DNA from: Pseudaeromonas sharmana
Lineage (GTDB): Bacteria > Pseudomonadota > Gammaproteobacteria > Enterobacterales > Aeromonadaceae
Assembly (NCBI RefSeq): GCF_042649925.1
Contig: NZ_JBHSAF010000003.1
Location: 1-64,000, forward strand
Length of the DNA stretch: 64,000 nucleotides
Reading direction: 5' to 3'
The notes beneath the pieces were generated by a model. It saw only the letters and a list, made by a program, of their open reading frames with translations. It was not told where the DNA came from and ran no database searches. This document shows positions 45,649-53,249 of the stretch, piece by piece. Made by a program: the position numbers and the translations under genes. How positions within the stretch are numbered: the first letter of the stretch is position 1; each line of letters starts with the position of its first letter.

Positions 45649-46899
45649 ATGGATTATTTCAATTACCGGGAAAATGGCCAACTGGGCGTCGAGTCCTGCG
45701 AACTGAGCCAACTGGCGGCCGAGTATGGCACTCCCCTGTATGTCTATTCCCGGGCGACGCTCGAGCGCCACTGGCACGCCTTCGACCAGGCTGCCGGCGA
45801 GGTGCCGCACCTGATCTGCTATGCAGTCAAAGCCAACAGCAACATCGCCGTGCTGAACCTGCTGGCCCGGCTCGGTTCCGGTTTCGACATCGTCTCCGGT
45901 GGTGAACTGGCACGGGTGCTGGCGGCCGGCGGTGATGCCAGCAAGGTGGTGTTCTCCGGTGTGGCCAAGAGCGAAGCCGAGATGCGTTTCGCGCTGGAGC
46001 AGGAGATCCTCTGTTTCAATCTGGAGTCCGAACCTGAACTGGCGCGCTTGAATCAGGTGGCCGGGGAGCTCGGCAAGCGGGCGCGGATTTCGGTGCGCGT
46101 CAATCCCGATATTGATGCCGGTACCCATCCCTATATCTCGACGGGTCTCAAAGAGAACAAGTTCGGTGTGCCGATTGAGCGTGCCATCGCGCTGTACCGG
46201 CAGGCGGCGACGCTGCCACATATCGAGATCGTCGGCATCGACTGCCATATCGGTTCCCAGCTGACCGAGCTGGAACCCTTCCTCGAGGCGATGGATCGGT
46301 TGCTGGCGTTGATCGATCGTCTGGCGACCGAGGGCATTCACATTCACCACCTCGATGTCGGTGGTGGCCTGGGCGTCAACTACAGCGACGAGAACCCGCC
46401 GCATCCGGAACAGTATGCCGCCGCCCTGAAGGCCAAGCTGGCCGGGCGCGATCTGCAGCTGATCTTTGAACCGGGTCGTGCCATTGTCGCCAATGCCGGT
46501 GTGCTGGTCACCCGGGTCGAGTATCTGAAGGAGGGTGAGGATCGGCACTTCGCCATCGTCGATGCGGCGATGAACGATCTGATCCGGCCATCGCTGTATG
46601 GTGCCTGGATGAACATCATTCCGGCCGACCGCAGCCTGGCGCGTCCGCAGCGTCGTTACGACGTCGTCGGCCCGGTGTGCGAGACCGGTGACTTCCTGGG
46701 CAAGGATCGTGAGCTGGGGGTAGCGCAGGGCGACTTGCTGGTGGTGCGTTCTGCCGGCGCGTACGGCTTTGCGATGGCGTCAAACTACAACACCCGTCCG
46801 CGTGCTGCCGAGGTGCTGGTGGATGGCGCACAGGCCCATCTGGTGCGTGAGCGCGAGCCGCTCAGCGATCTATGGCGCCTGGAGCGGACTCTGCCGTGA
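45649..46899 (+). CDS. lysA: Diaminopimelate decarboxylase
   Basis: 416 aa, fold-type III PLP enzyme. PLP lysine in CYAVKANSNIAVL (near 62); HIGSQ (near 200), GGGLGVNY, EPGRAIVANAG and VGPVCETGDFLGKDREL (Cys of the active site). It converts meso-diaminopimelate to lysine. Followed by dapF, which supplies its substrate. Confidence 0.97.
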   Translation: MDYFNYRENGQLGVESCELSQLAAEYGTPLYVYSRATLERHWHAFDQAAGEVPHLICYAVKANSNIAVLNLLARLGSGFDIVSGGELARVLAAGGDASKVVFSGVAKSEAEMRFALEQEILCFNLESEPELARLNQVAGELGKRARISVRVNPDIDAGTHPYISTGLKENKFGVPIERAIALYRQAATLPHIEIVGIDCHIGSQLTELEPFLEAMDRLLALIDRLATEGIHIHHLDVGGGLGVNYSDENPPHPEQYAAALKAKLAGRDLQLIFEPGRAIVANAGVLVTRVEYLKEGEDRHFAIVDAAMNDLIRPSLYGAWMNIIPADRSLARPQRRYDVVGPVCETGDFLGKDRELGVAQGDLLVVRSAGAYGFAMASNYNTRPRAAEVLVDGAQAHLVREREPLSDLWRLERTLP

Positions 46900-46907
46900 G
46901 GCCCGAT

Positions 46908-47738
46908 ATGATGATTCAGTTTTCCAAGATGCATGGCCTCGGCAACGACTTCATGGTCGTCGACGGTGTGACGCAGAAGGTGTTTTTCAGCCCGGAGACC
47001 ATTCGCCGTCTTTCCGACCGGCATTTTGGTATCGGTTTTGACCAGCTGCTGCTGGTGGAGCCGCCGTATGACCCGGAACAGGACTTTCATTACCGTATCT
47101 TCAATGCCGATGGCTCCGAGGTACAGCAGTGTGGCAATGGCGCGCGCTGTTTCGCCCGTTTTGTCCGCCTCAAGGGGCTGACTAACAAGGACCGCATTGC
47201 CGTCAGCACCATGAGTGGCCGCATCGTGTTGCAGGTCGAGCCGGATGGCCAGATCACCGTCAACATGGGCGTACCGGAGTTTGAACCGGGCAAGGTGCCG
47301 TTTCGGGCGCAAAAGGCCGAGAAGACCTACCTGCTGCGTGTCGCCGAACAGACGGTGATGTGCGGCGTGGTGTCGATGGGCAACCCGCACTGCGTACTGA
47401 ATGTCGACGCGGTGAAAACGGCGCCGGTCGAAACGCTGGGGCCCTTGCTCGAGAGCTTCGATCGCTTCCCCGAGCGGGTCAACGTCGGTTTCATGGAGGT
47501 GGTCTCTGCCGGCGAGATCCGCCTGCGGGTGTTTGAACGCGGGGCGGGGGAAACCCTGGCCTGTGGCACCGGCGCCTGTGCGGCGGCGGTGATAGGCATG
47601 CAACAGGGCAAGCTGCGCGATCGCGTCAAGGTGCACCTGCCCGGTGGCACCCTGCAGATCGCCTGGCAAGGGCCGGGGACGCCGGTTTTCATGACCGGAC
47701 CGGCCGAGCATGTGTTTGACGGAGAGCTGGAGCTGTGA
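46908..47738 (+). CDS. dapF: Diaminopimelate epimerase
   Basis: 276 aa from ATG 46908 (MMIQFSKMHGLGNDFMVVDG). The two catalytic cysteines are in VQQCGNGARCFARF (near 74) and ACGTGACAAAV (near 220). It interconverts LL- and meso-diaminopimelate for cell wall and lysine. Starts 9 bases after the lysA stop; its end overlaps the DUF484 gene by 4 bases. Confidence 0.97.
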   Translation: MMIQFSKMHGLGNDFMVVDGVTQKVFFSPETIRRLSDRHFGIGFDQLLLVEPPYDPEQDFHYRIFNADGSEVQQCGNGARCFARFVRLKGLTNKDRIAVSTMSGRIVLQVEPDGQITVNMGVPEFEPGKVPFRAQKAEKTYLLRVAEQTVMCGVVSMGNPHCVLNVDAVKTAPVETLGPLLESFDRFPERVNVGFMEVVSAGEIRLRVFERGAGETLACGTGACAAAVIGMQQGKLRDRVKVHLPGGTLQIAWQGPGTPVFMTGPAEHVFDGELEL

Positions 47739-48427
47739 GCCTGATGCAGTTGGACGAGCGGTTACGCGAAGAACAAGTGGTGGAGTATCTGCAACGCCAT
47801 CCGGAGTTTTTTCTGCGTCATCAGGCGCTGCTCGATCACCTGCACATCCCCCATCCGGTCAAGGGTGCGGTCTCGTTGGTGGCGCTGCAGCAGGAGCGGC
47901 AGCGTGAGCGCATCGACACGCTGGATCAGGAGCTGCGCGCCCTGACCAGCACCGCCAGTCGCAATGAACACATATTCCGTGTCTATGCCGATGTCTACCC
48001 CGAGCTGTTTGGCTGCACCACGTTGCGCCAACTGTGGAAACGCCTGCATCAGACCTTCCGCGAGCGGCTGCGCATTCCGGCCAGCGCGCTGTGGATCAAC
48101 AATGGCCGCATCAAGGCCAAACGCAGCGATCACGGCTTCGTGATGCCGGCGGCACGTTGCCAGCAACTGACGATGCAGTTGATGCGCGGCGAGCGCGTCT
48201 ACTTCGGCCGTCTGGGTGAGCAGGAACGGCAGGCACTGTTTGGCGAAGGGGCCCTGGTGCACTCCATCGCCCTGCTGCGCCTCGGAGAACAGGGCGACCT
48301 GGGTTTCCTGGCCTTTGGTCACGCCAACGGCGAACACTACCATGCCGGCATGGACAGCCTGTTGCTGGAGCAGCTCGGCCGCTTCATCACCCTGCTGCTG
48401 CCGAACATGGTGACCTTCCATGACTGA
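47735..48427 (+). CDS. DUF484 family protein
   Basis: 230 aa, GTG start overlapping the dapF stop. VVEYLQRHPEFFLRHQALLDHLHIPH at the start and a GAF-like C-terminal domain (ALWINNGRI...SIALLRLGEQGDLGFLAFG). The family sits between dapF and xerC in many gammaproteobacteria (E. coli YigA). Function unknown. Overlaps xerC by 8 bases. Confidence 0.92.
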   Translation: MSLMQLDERLREEQVVEYLQRHPEFFLRHQALLDHLHIPHPVKGAVSLVALQQERQRERIDTLDQELRALTSTASRNEHIFRVYADVYPELFGCTTLRQLWKRLHQTFRERLRIPASALWINNGRIKAKRSDHGFVMPAARCQQLTMQLMRGERVYFGRLGEQERQALFGEGALVHSIALLRLGEQGDLGFLAFGHANGEHYHAGMDSLLLEQLGRFITLLLPNMVTFHD

Positions 48428-49370
48428 TGTCGCCTCGGCATTGCGGGTTGCCGTCGACGCCTTTATCGAGTTTCTGCGCGTCGAGCGCCAGCTCAGTGCC
48501 CATACCCGGGAGAACTACCGTCGTCACCTCGGCGAGGCGTGCCGTCTGCTGCACGAAGAGGGGCTGGATGACTGGTCCCGGCTCAGTGCGGCCGCCGTGC
48601 GGCGGCTGGTGGTGCGCCTGCATCGCCATGGCCAGCAGGCACCGCGCAGCATTGCTACCAAGATGTCGGCGCTGCGCAGCTTTGCCGATTATCTGGTGCG
48701 GCAAGGGGTGCTGCCGGCGAATCCGGCGCGGGGCATCAGCACCCCGAAGCAGGGGCGGCCGCTGCCCAAAAATCTGGATGTCGATCAGGTCTATCAGCTG
48801 CTGAACCTGCCCTCGAGCGAGGAGCCGCTGGTGATCCGCGATCGGGCCATCATGGAGCTGTTTTATTCGTCCGGGCTGCGGTTATCCGAGCTGGTGGCAC
48901 TGAATGTCGACGATCTGAGCCGGCATGACCGTCAGTTGCGGGTGATCGGTAAAGGCAACAAGGAGCGGGTGGTGCCGGTTGGTCGCCTGGCCATCGAATG
49001 GCTCGACAAGTGGCTGCAGGTGCGGCCGCAACTGGTGAGTGGCGAAGAGCCGGCGCTGTTTGTCAGCCTGCAGAAGCGGCGTCTGTGCAGCCGGACCATC
49101 CAGCAACGGCTGGCCAGCTGGGGCACACGGCAACAGCTGGCTGCGCATGTTCACCCCCACAAGTTGCGGCACAGCTTCGCCACCCACCTGCTGGAGAGCT
49201 CCGGCGATCTGCGTGCCGTACAGGAGCTGCTTGGCCACGCCAATCTGGGGACCACCCAGATCTATACCCACCTCGACTTCCAGCATCTGGCCGACGTCTA
49301 CGACCAGGCTCATCCGCGCGCCAGACGCCAGCCGGACGAACCGTCCGACGCGACGCCTGACGACGCGTAA
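48420..49370 (+). CDS. xerC: Tyrosine recombinase XerC
   Basis: 316 aa. N-terminal SAM-like domain (LRVERQLSAHTRENYRRHLG) and catalytic set: R in SSGLRLSELVAL, K in VIGKGNKERVVP, H-x-x-R in HKLRHSFATHLLE, H in LLGHANLGTTQIYTH with Tyr. With XerD it resolves chromosome dimers at dif. Confidence 0.96.
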   Translation: MTDVASALRVAVDAFIEFLRVERQLSAHTRENYRRHLGEACRLLHEEGLDDWSRLSAAAVRRLVVRLHRHGQQAPRSIATKMSALRSFADYLVRQGVLPANPARGISTPKQGRPLPKNLDVDQVYQLLNLPSSEEPLVIRDRAIMELFYSSGLRLSELVALNVDDLSRHDRQLRVIGKGNKERVVPVGRLAIEWLDKWLQVRPQLVSGEEPALFVSLQKRRLCSRTIQQRLASWGTRQQLAAHVHPHKLRHSFATHLLESSGDLRAVQELLGHANLGTTQIYTHLDFQHLADVYDQAHPRARRQPDEPSDATPDDA

Positions 49371-49377
49371 CCGGTGC

Positions 49378-49611
49378 TCAGCGGCGCTTCCGGCGCCGCC
49401 ATTGCCACCAGCAGATGCCGCCGGCCACCACGCACAGCGCTATGCCGGCCAACTGTAACCACTCGGCCTCTGCTCCCTGAATCGCCAATCCGCCCCGGGT
49501 CATGTGGTAATTGCGCTGCTGATCTTCATCGATGAAATCCACCAGTCGCCACAGCAGCAGACTCAGGGATAACAGCAGGCTCAGCAGCCAGAACAGCGGG
49601 CGTGACAACAT
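49378..49611 (-). CDS. Small inner-membrane protein
   Basis: 77 aa from ATG 49611. Two hydrophobic segments: LFWLLSLLLSLSLLLWRLVDF and LQLAGIALCVVAGGICWWQW, then a basic tail RRRKRR. No family recognised. Convergent with xerC, with 7 bases between stops. Confidence 0.6.
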   Translation of the reverse strand: MLSRPLFWLLSLLLSLSLLLWRLVDFIDEDQQRNYHMTRGGLAIQGAEAEWLQLAGIALCVVAGGICWWQWRRRKRR

Positions 49612-49840
49612 GGCATTCTCATGACAAAACGATGACCGAAGCAAAGGCGGCATCGTAACCCAGATGGTGGCGGCTGTCGCGGCATGGCGATTCTGCGAAA
49701 ATGCAGTGTATTCATGACGTCGATTATTAAATCAGACTTAATAATCCCGGCACGTCGGCAGAGCGCGTCGCCGATGGCGTGTGACCGCGACGGTCAAAGC
49801 GGGTAGCATGCCGGGGTCGAGGTTGTCAGCAGGAGTGGAT

Positions 49841-50548
49841 ATGGAGTTTTTTCGCCGTCTCGGGCCCATCCGGGCCATCAGTTTTGATCTGGATGACACC
49901 CTGTACGACAACCGGCCGGTGATCGAGCGCGCCGAGCAGTGGATGGTCACGCACATGCGTGAGACATATCCGGAGACCGCCTTGTATGACCGCATGGCAT
50001 GGAACCGCCTGAAGCAGCGCCTGCAGCAGCAGGATCCGGCACTGCGGCATGATGTCTCCTTGTGCCGGCGGCGCATGCTGCGCGATGGCCTGCTCAGCGG
50101 TGGCATGGCGCTGGCGCGAGCCGAGCAGGAGGCCGATGTCGTGTTTGCCCGTTTTCTCGAGGTGCGTTCGCAGGTCACGGTGCCGGCCGCTACCGCCCGG
50201 GTGTTGCAGACGCTGGCCACGCGCTATCCGCTGGTGGTCATCACCAATGGCAATGTGCTGGTGGACCGCCTTGGCCTCGACCATCACTTCCAGCACATCC
50301 TCAAGCCCGGAGGTGGCTTGCGCATGAAGCCGGCGCCGGATCTGTTCCACGATATGGCCTGCCGCCTGGGATTACCGCCGTCACAGATACTGCACGTCGG
50401 CGACGATGTGACCACGGATGTCGCCGGCGCCGTGCACAACGGCTTTCGCAGCGCCTGGCTCAACGATGTCGGCCAGAGCTGGCGTCGGCTGCGCATCCTG
50501 CCGGATGTCATGCTGACCCGGCTCGAGCAGTTGCTGCAGCTGGTGTGA
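49841..50548 (+). CDS. yigB: HAD-family phosphatase, YigB type
   Basis: 235 aa from ATG 49841 with AGGAG ten bases upstream. HAD motifs: nucleophile AISFDLDDTLYDN (near residue 15), ITNGN, K in RMKPAPDLF, and HVGDDVTTDVAGA. E. coli YigB acts on flavin and sugar phosphates and contributes to riboflavin formation. Follows xerC as in enterobacteria. Confidence 0.9.
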   Translation: MEFFRRLGPIRAISFDLDDTLYDNRPVIERAEQWMVTHMRETYPETALYDRMAWNRLKQRLQQQDPALRHDVSLCRRRMLRDGLLSGGMALARAEQEADVVFARFLEVRSQVTVPAATARVLQTLATRYPLVVITNGNVLVDRLGLDHHFQHILKPGGGLRMKPAPDLFHDMACRLGLPPSQILHVGDDVTTDVAGAVHNGFRSAWLNDVGQSWRRLRILPDVMLTRLEQLLQLV

Positions 50549-50669
50549 GGGGCGACTTGCGTCTGATGCTGAGTCACGCTTTTTTGCCCTGGCGCACTCG
50601 CAACATCCCGGCGTTGGCTAAGCTCTAGACAGCAAACATGGATCCCCCCTGTCTGTTAAGGAGCTACCG

Positions 50670-51152
50670 ATGCGTATCTTGATTCACACCTTGCTGCTGT
50701 TGGTTTCACTGGCTTGTCCGCCGTTGCTGGCCGCGGATGCGCCGATCCTCTCGGTTTCCGGGGCGGGTTGTTGCGGTGGCAGCGGCAGCCAGACCTTTAC
50801 CCTGGCGCAACTGGATGCGCTGCCACAGACCACAGTGGTGACCACCACGCCGTGGACCGAGGGCGAGCACAGTTACCAGGGCGTCCGCCTCAGTGCGCTG
50901 CTGGCCAAGCTCGGCATCCACAGCAAGACGGTCAAGGTCACGGCATTGAATGACTACTGGTCTAGTCTGCCGGTGGCGGAAGCCGAGCAGTACCCGGTGA
51001 TCCTGGCGACACGCCAGGATGGCAAGGTGCTGACGCGGCGCAACAAGGGCCCCATCTTCATCATTTACCCGCTGAGCCAGTTCCCGGACCTCGATCAGGA
51101 ACGTACACACAGCTTCATGGTCTGGCAGGCTGTCCGTATCGACGCGGAGTAA
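50670..51152 (+). CDS. Periplasmic molybdopterin-binding-fold (sulfite-oxidase-like) protein
   Basis: 160 aa. Signal peptide MRILIHTLLLLVSLACPPLLA. An Oxidored_molyb-type domain follows (FTLAQLDALPQTTVVT, YQGVRLSALLAKLGI, VTALNDYWSSLPVAE), without the canonical cofactor-binding Cys. Such short proteins often precede membrane GGDEF/EAL genes, and here the start of the next gene is only 3 bases after this stop. Suggests a periplasmic sensor partner. RBS AAGGAGC before the ATG. Confidence 0.8.
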   Translation: MRILIHTLLLLVSLACPPLLAADAPILSVSGAGCCGGSGSQTFTLAQLDALPQTTVVTTTPWTEGEHSYQGVRLSALLAKLGIHSKTVKVTALNDYWSSLPVAEAEQYPVILATRQDGKVLTRRNKGPIFIIYPLSQFPDLDQERTHSFMVWQAVRIDAE

Positions 51153-51155
51153 CGC

Positions 51156-51335
51156 ATGGGCCGCGCCAAGCTGCTGTTACTGGCGATCATCCTCTGCAGC
51201 TTTGTGGGGGTCACCGGCTGGATTGTCTGGCACTATGATCGCGCCTATACGTTGGCGACGCGCCAAGCTGCTGTTACTGGCGATCATCCTCTGCAGCTTT
51301 GTGGGGGTCACCGGCTGGATTGTCTGGCACTATGA
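51156..51335 (+). pseudogene. Original start of the GGDEF/EAL gene, frameshifted by a tandem duplication
   Basis: The ATG at 51156, 3 bases after the upstream stop, is the natural start: MGRAKLLLLAIILCSFVGVTG and a membrane helix. Because of the 97-base duplication the frame shifts at the second copy and ends at TGA 51333-51335, giving 59 aa. Removing one copy would restore one continuous frame with the downstream gene. Confidence 0.85.
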
Positions 51336-51362
51336 TCGCGCCTATACGTTGGCGACGCGCCA
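51162..51362. repeat. 97-bp tandem duplication with 7-bp microhomology
   Basis: Bases 51162-51265 are identical to 51259-51362: two 97-base copies, with CGCGCCA at 51162-51168, 51259-51265 and 51356-51362. 97 is not a multiple of three, so the copy number decides the reading frame. It looks like replication slippage between CGCGCCA repeats. Confidence 0.97.
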
Positions 51363-53145
51363 CACCCAGTTGTCGGCGTGGGCGCTGGCCCAGCTGGAGT
51401 TGGAGCTGCACGAATTCGAGTCGTCCGTCGACTATTTTCGCGCCGGCCGCATTGACCAGGCGCAGCTCAACGAGGCCTACGACATGGCGTGGAACCGGCT
51501 GGATGTATTCCTGACCGGCAAGGAGGCCAAGGCCATCCGTCAGCGCTTTGGTGCCGAACTGCTGTTGCGGGATCTGTTCCAGCAATTGCAGCACTACGAA
51601 CCGCTGGTCACCTCGGCGCAGCTCGAACCCCAGGATCTGGAACCCTTGCACCAGATGCTGGAGCACATGCTGCCCAAGGTACGCAACCTGATGGTGCTGA
51701 ACTTCACCGGCCCGCAGGCGATGAGTGATAACGCCGCGCTGGAGCAGTCGAAAGCGCAGAACTTCGTCATCCTCGGCTGCCTGTTGCTGCTCGGCCTGGT
51801 GATGGTGCTGCTGTTGCTGCTCGAGGCGCGACGTCAGCACTTCCTGATCTGGCATGATGCGCTGACGCGCTTGCCGAACCGTGCCGCCTTCATCCAGCGT
51901 CTGCGGCAGCTGTGTGTCGGCGGCCAGCAGGTGGTGCTGTGTCTGCTGGACTTGAACCGCTTCAAGGAGGTCAACGACTCGCTGGGCCATGCCGTCGGGG
52001 ATCAGCTGTTGCTGGCGGTCGCCGACAAGCTGCGGCAGTCGCTGCCGGAGGGGGTCTGGCTGGCGCGCATTGGTAGCGACGAGTTTGCGTTGCTGATGAG
52101 TAACCAGAAGAGTGAAGCCGCCTGGTTTGCCTATACCAAGCGTCTGCAAACCGGGCTGGAGCGACTGCTGTATCGTGCCGATCCGGCACACCGTGTCAGC
52201 GTCAGCATCGGCGTCAGCCAGTACCCGCAGCCGGCGTCGAATGCCGATGAGCTGCTGCTGTTTGCCGATCTGGCGTTGTTGCACGCCCGGCAGGATGACA
52301 TCCGGCACTTCCAGATCTTCAGCCGCCCCATGCTCAACCAGTATCAGCGCAAACGCCGGCTGGCCACCGAGCTGCGCGAACAGCTGATGGGAAGCGGACC
52401 GAGCCAGCTGTTCCTCTGTTACCAGCCGCAGATCCCGCGCCAGCCGCTCGGGCGTCTCGGTGCCGAGGTGCTGCTCCGCTGGCAACATCCGGAGCTGGGC
52501 TTTATTCCGCCGCCGGAAATTGTCGAGGCTGCCGAAGAGAACGGTCTTGGCGAGCGGCTCGGTGCCTGGATTTTCCGCACCATGAGTCAGGATTTGGCCC
52601 GCTTTCCGCTGCCGGTGGTGCGTCAGCTCGATTTGGCGATCAACCTGTCGACCAGCCTGTTTCACCGCGGCCTGCCGGAGCAGACGCGGGTCTGGCTCTC
52701 CGACAGTCCGTTGTTGCCGGAGCAACTGGTGTACGAGCTGACCGAGACCATAGCGCTCGATGATTTGGGGCTCAGCAAACAGGTGTTTGCCGAACTGCGG
52801 CATAACGGTATTCGCATTGCCCTCGATGACTTCGGTACCGGCTGGTCGTCGTTTGCCTACCTCAAGGATTTGCAGTTCGACAAACTGAAGATCGACAAGT
52901 CATTCATCCAGAAGATGGACAGCGATGCCCGCCAGGCGCTGTTTGTGCAGGCCATCACCGAGCTGTGCCACCGTCTCGACATCTGTGTCGTCGCCGAAGG
53001 GGTCGAGACCGAGCTGGAGCTCAGCGAAGTGCTGCGGTTGCTGGTGGACGAAATTCAGGGTTACTACTTCGCGCGGCCGCTGCCGGCCGACGCCTTCTGC
53101 GAGTTTGCCGAGCGCCAGCTGCAACGCCCGGTGTTTGCCGCCTGA
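51235..53145 (+). CDS. Membrane GGDEF/EAL protein (probable c-di-GMP phosphodiesterase)
   Basis: 636 aa from an ATG inside the first duplicate copy; without the duplication the gene would start at 51156. A helix (LLLLAIILCSFVGVTGWIVW) opens a periplasmic domain (about 40-180), then a second helix (FVILGCLLLLGLVMVLLLLLEA). The GGDEF domain is degenerate (RIGSDEF). The EAL domain has EVLLRW, INLSTSLF, ELTET, DDFGTGWSSF and KIDKSFI, so phosphodiesterase activity is likely. The periplasmic partner is at 50670-51152. An alternative start at TTG 51202 is also open. Confidence 0.85.
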   Translation: MIAPIRWRRAKLLLLAIILCSFVGVTGWIVWHYDRAYTLATRHTQLSAWALAQLELELHEFESSVDYFRAGRIDQAQLNEAYDMAWNRLDVFLTGKEAKAIRQRFGAELLLRDLFQQLQHYEPLVTSAQLEPQDLEPLHQMLEHMLPKVRNLMVLNFTGPQAMSDNAALEQSKAQNFVILGCLLLLGLVMVLLLLLEARRQHFLIWHDALTRLPNRAAFIQRLRQLCVGGQQVVLCLLDLNRFKEVNDSLGHAVGDQLLLAVADKLRQSLPEGVWLARIGSDEFALLMSNQKSEAAWFAYTKRLQTGLERLLYRADPAHRVSVSIGVSQYPQPASNADELLLFADLALLHARQDDIRHFQIFSRPMLNQYQRKRRLATELREQLMGSGPSQLFLCYQPQIPRQPLGRLGAEVLLRWQHPELGFIPPPEIVEAAEENGLGERLGAWIFRTMSQDLARFPLPVVRQLDLAINLSTSLFHRGLPEQTRVWLSDSPLLPEQLVYELTETIALDDLGLSKQVFAELRHNGIRIALDDFGTGWSSFAYLKDLQFDKLKIDKSFIQKMDSDARQALFVQAITELCHRLDICVVAEGVETELELSEVLRLLVDEIQGYYFARPLPADAFCEFAERQLQRPVFAA

Positions 53146-53225
53146 GTCACGAGGTGGTGCCTGCTGCATCGAGTCCAGCAGCCTGCGCTCGGCGATTGCC
53201 ATCCCGGCATGTATAATCGCCACCA

Positions 53226-53241
53226 CTGTACATATTCTCAG
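53226..53241 (+). promoter_or_regulatory. LexA (SOS) box upstream of uvrD
   Basis: CTGTACATATTCTCAG, nine bases before the uvrD ATG. It matches CTGT-N8-xCAG with one deviation from the CTGT-N8-ACAG consensus. uvrD is a known SOS gene. Confidence 0.65.
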
Positions 53242-53249
53242 GAGTCGTG

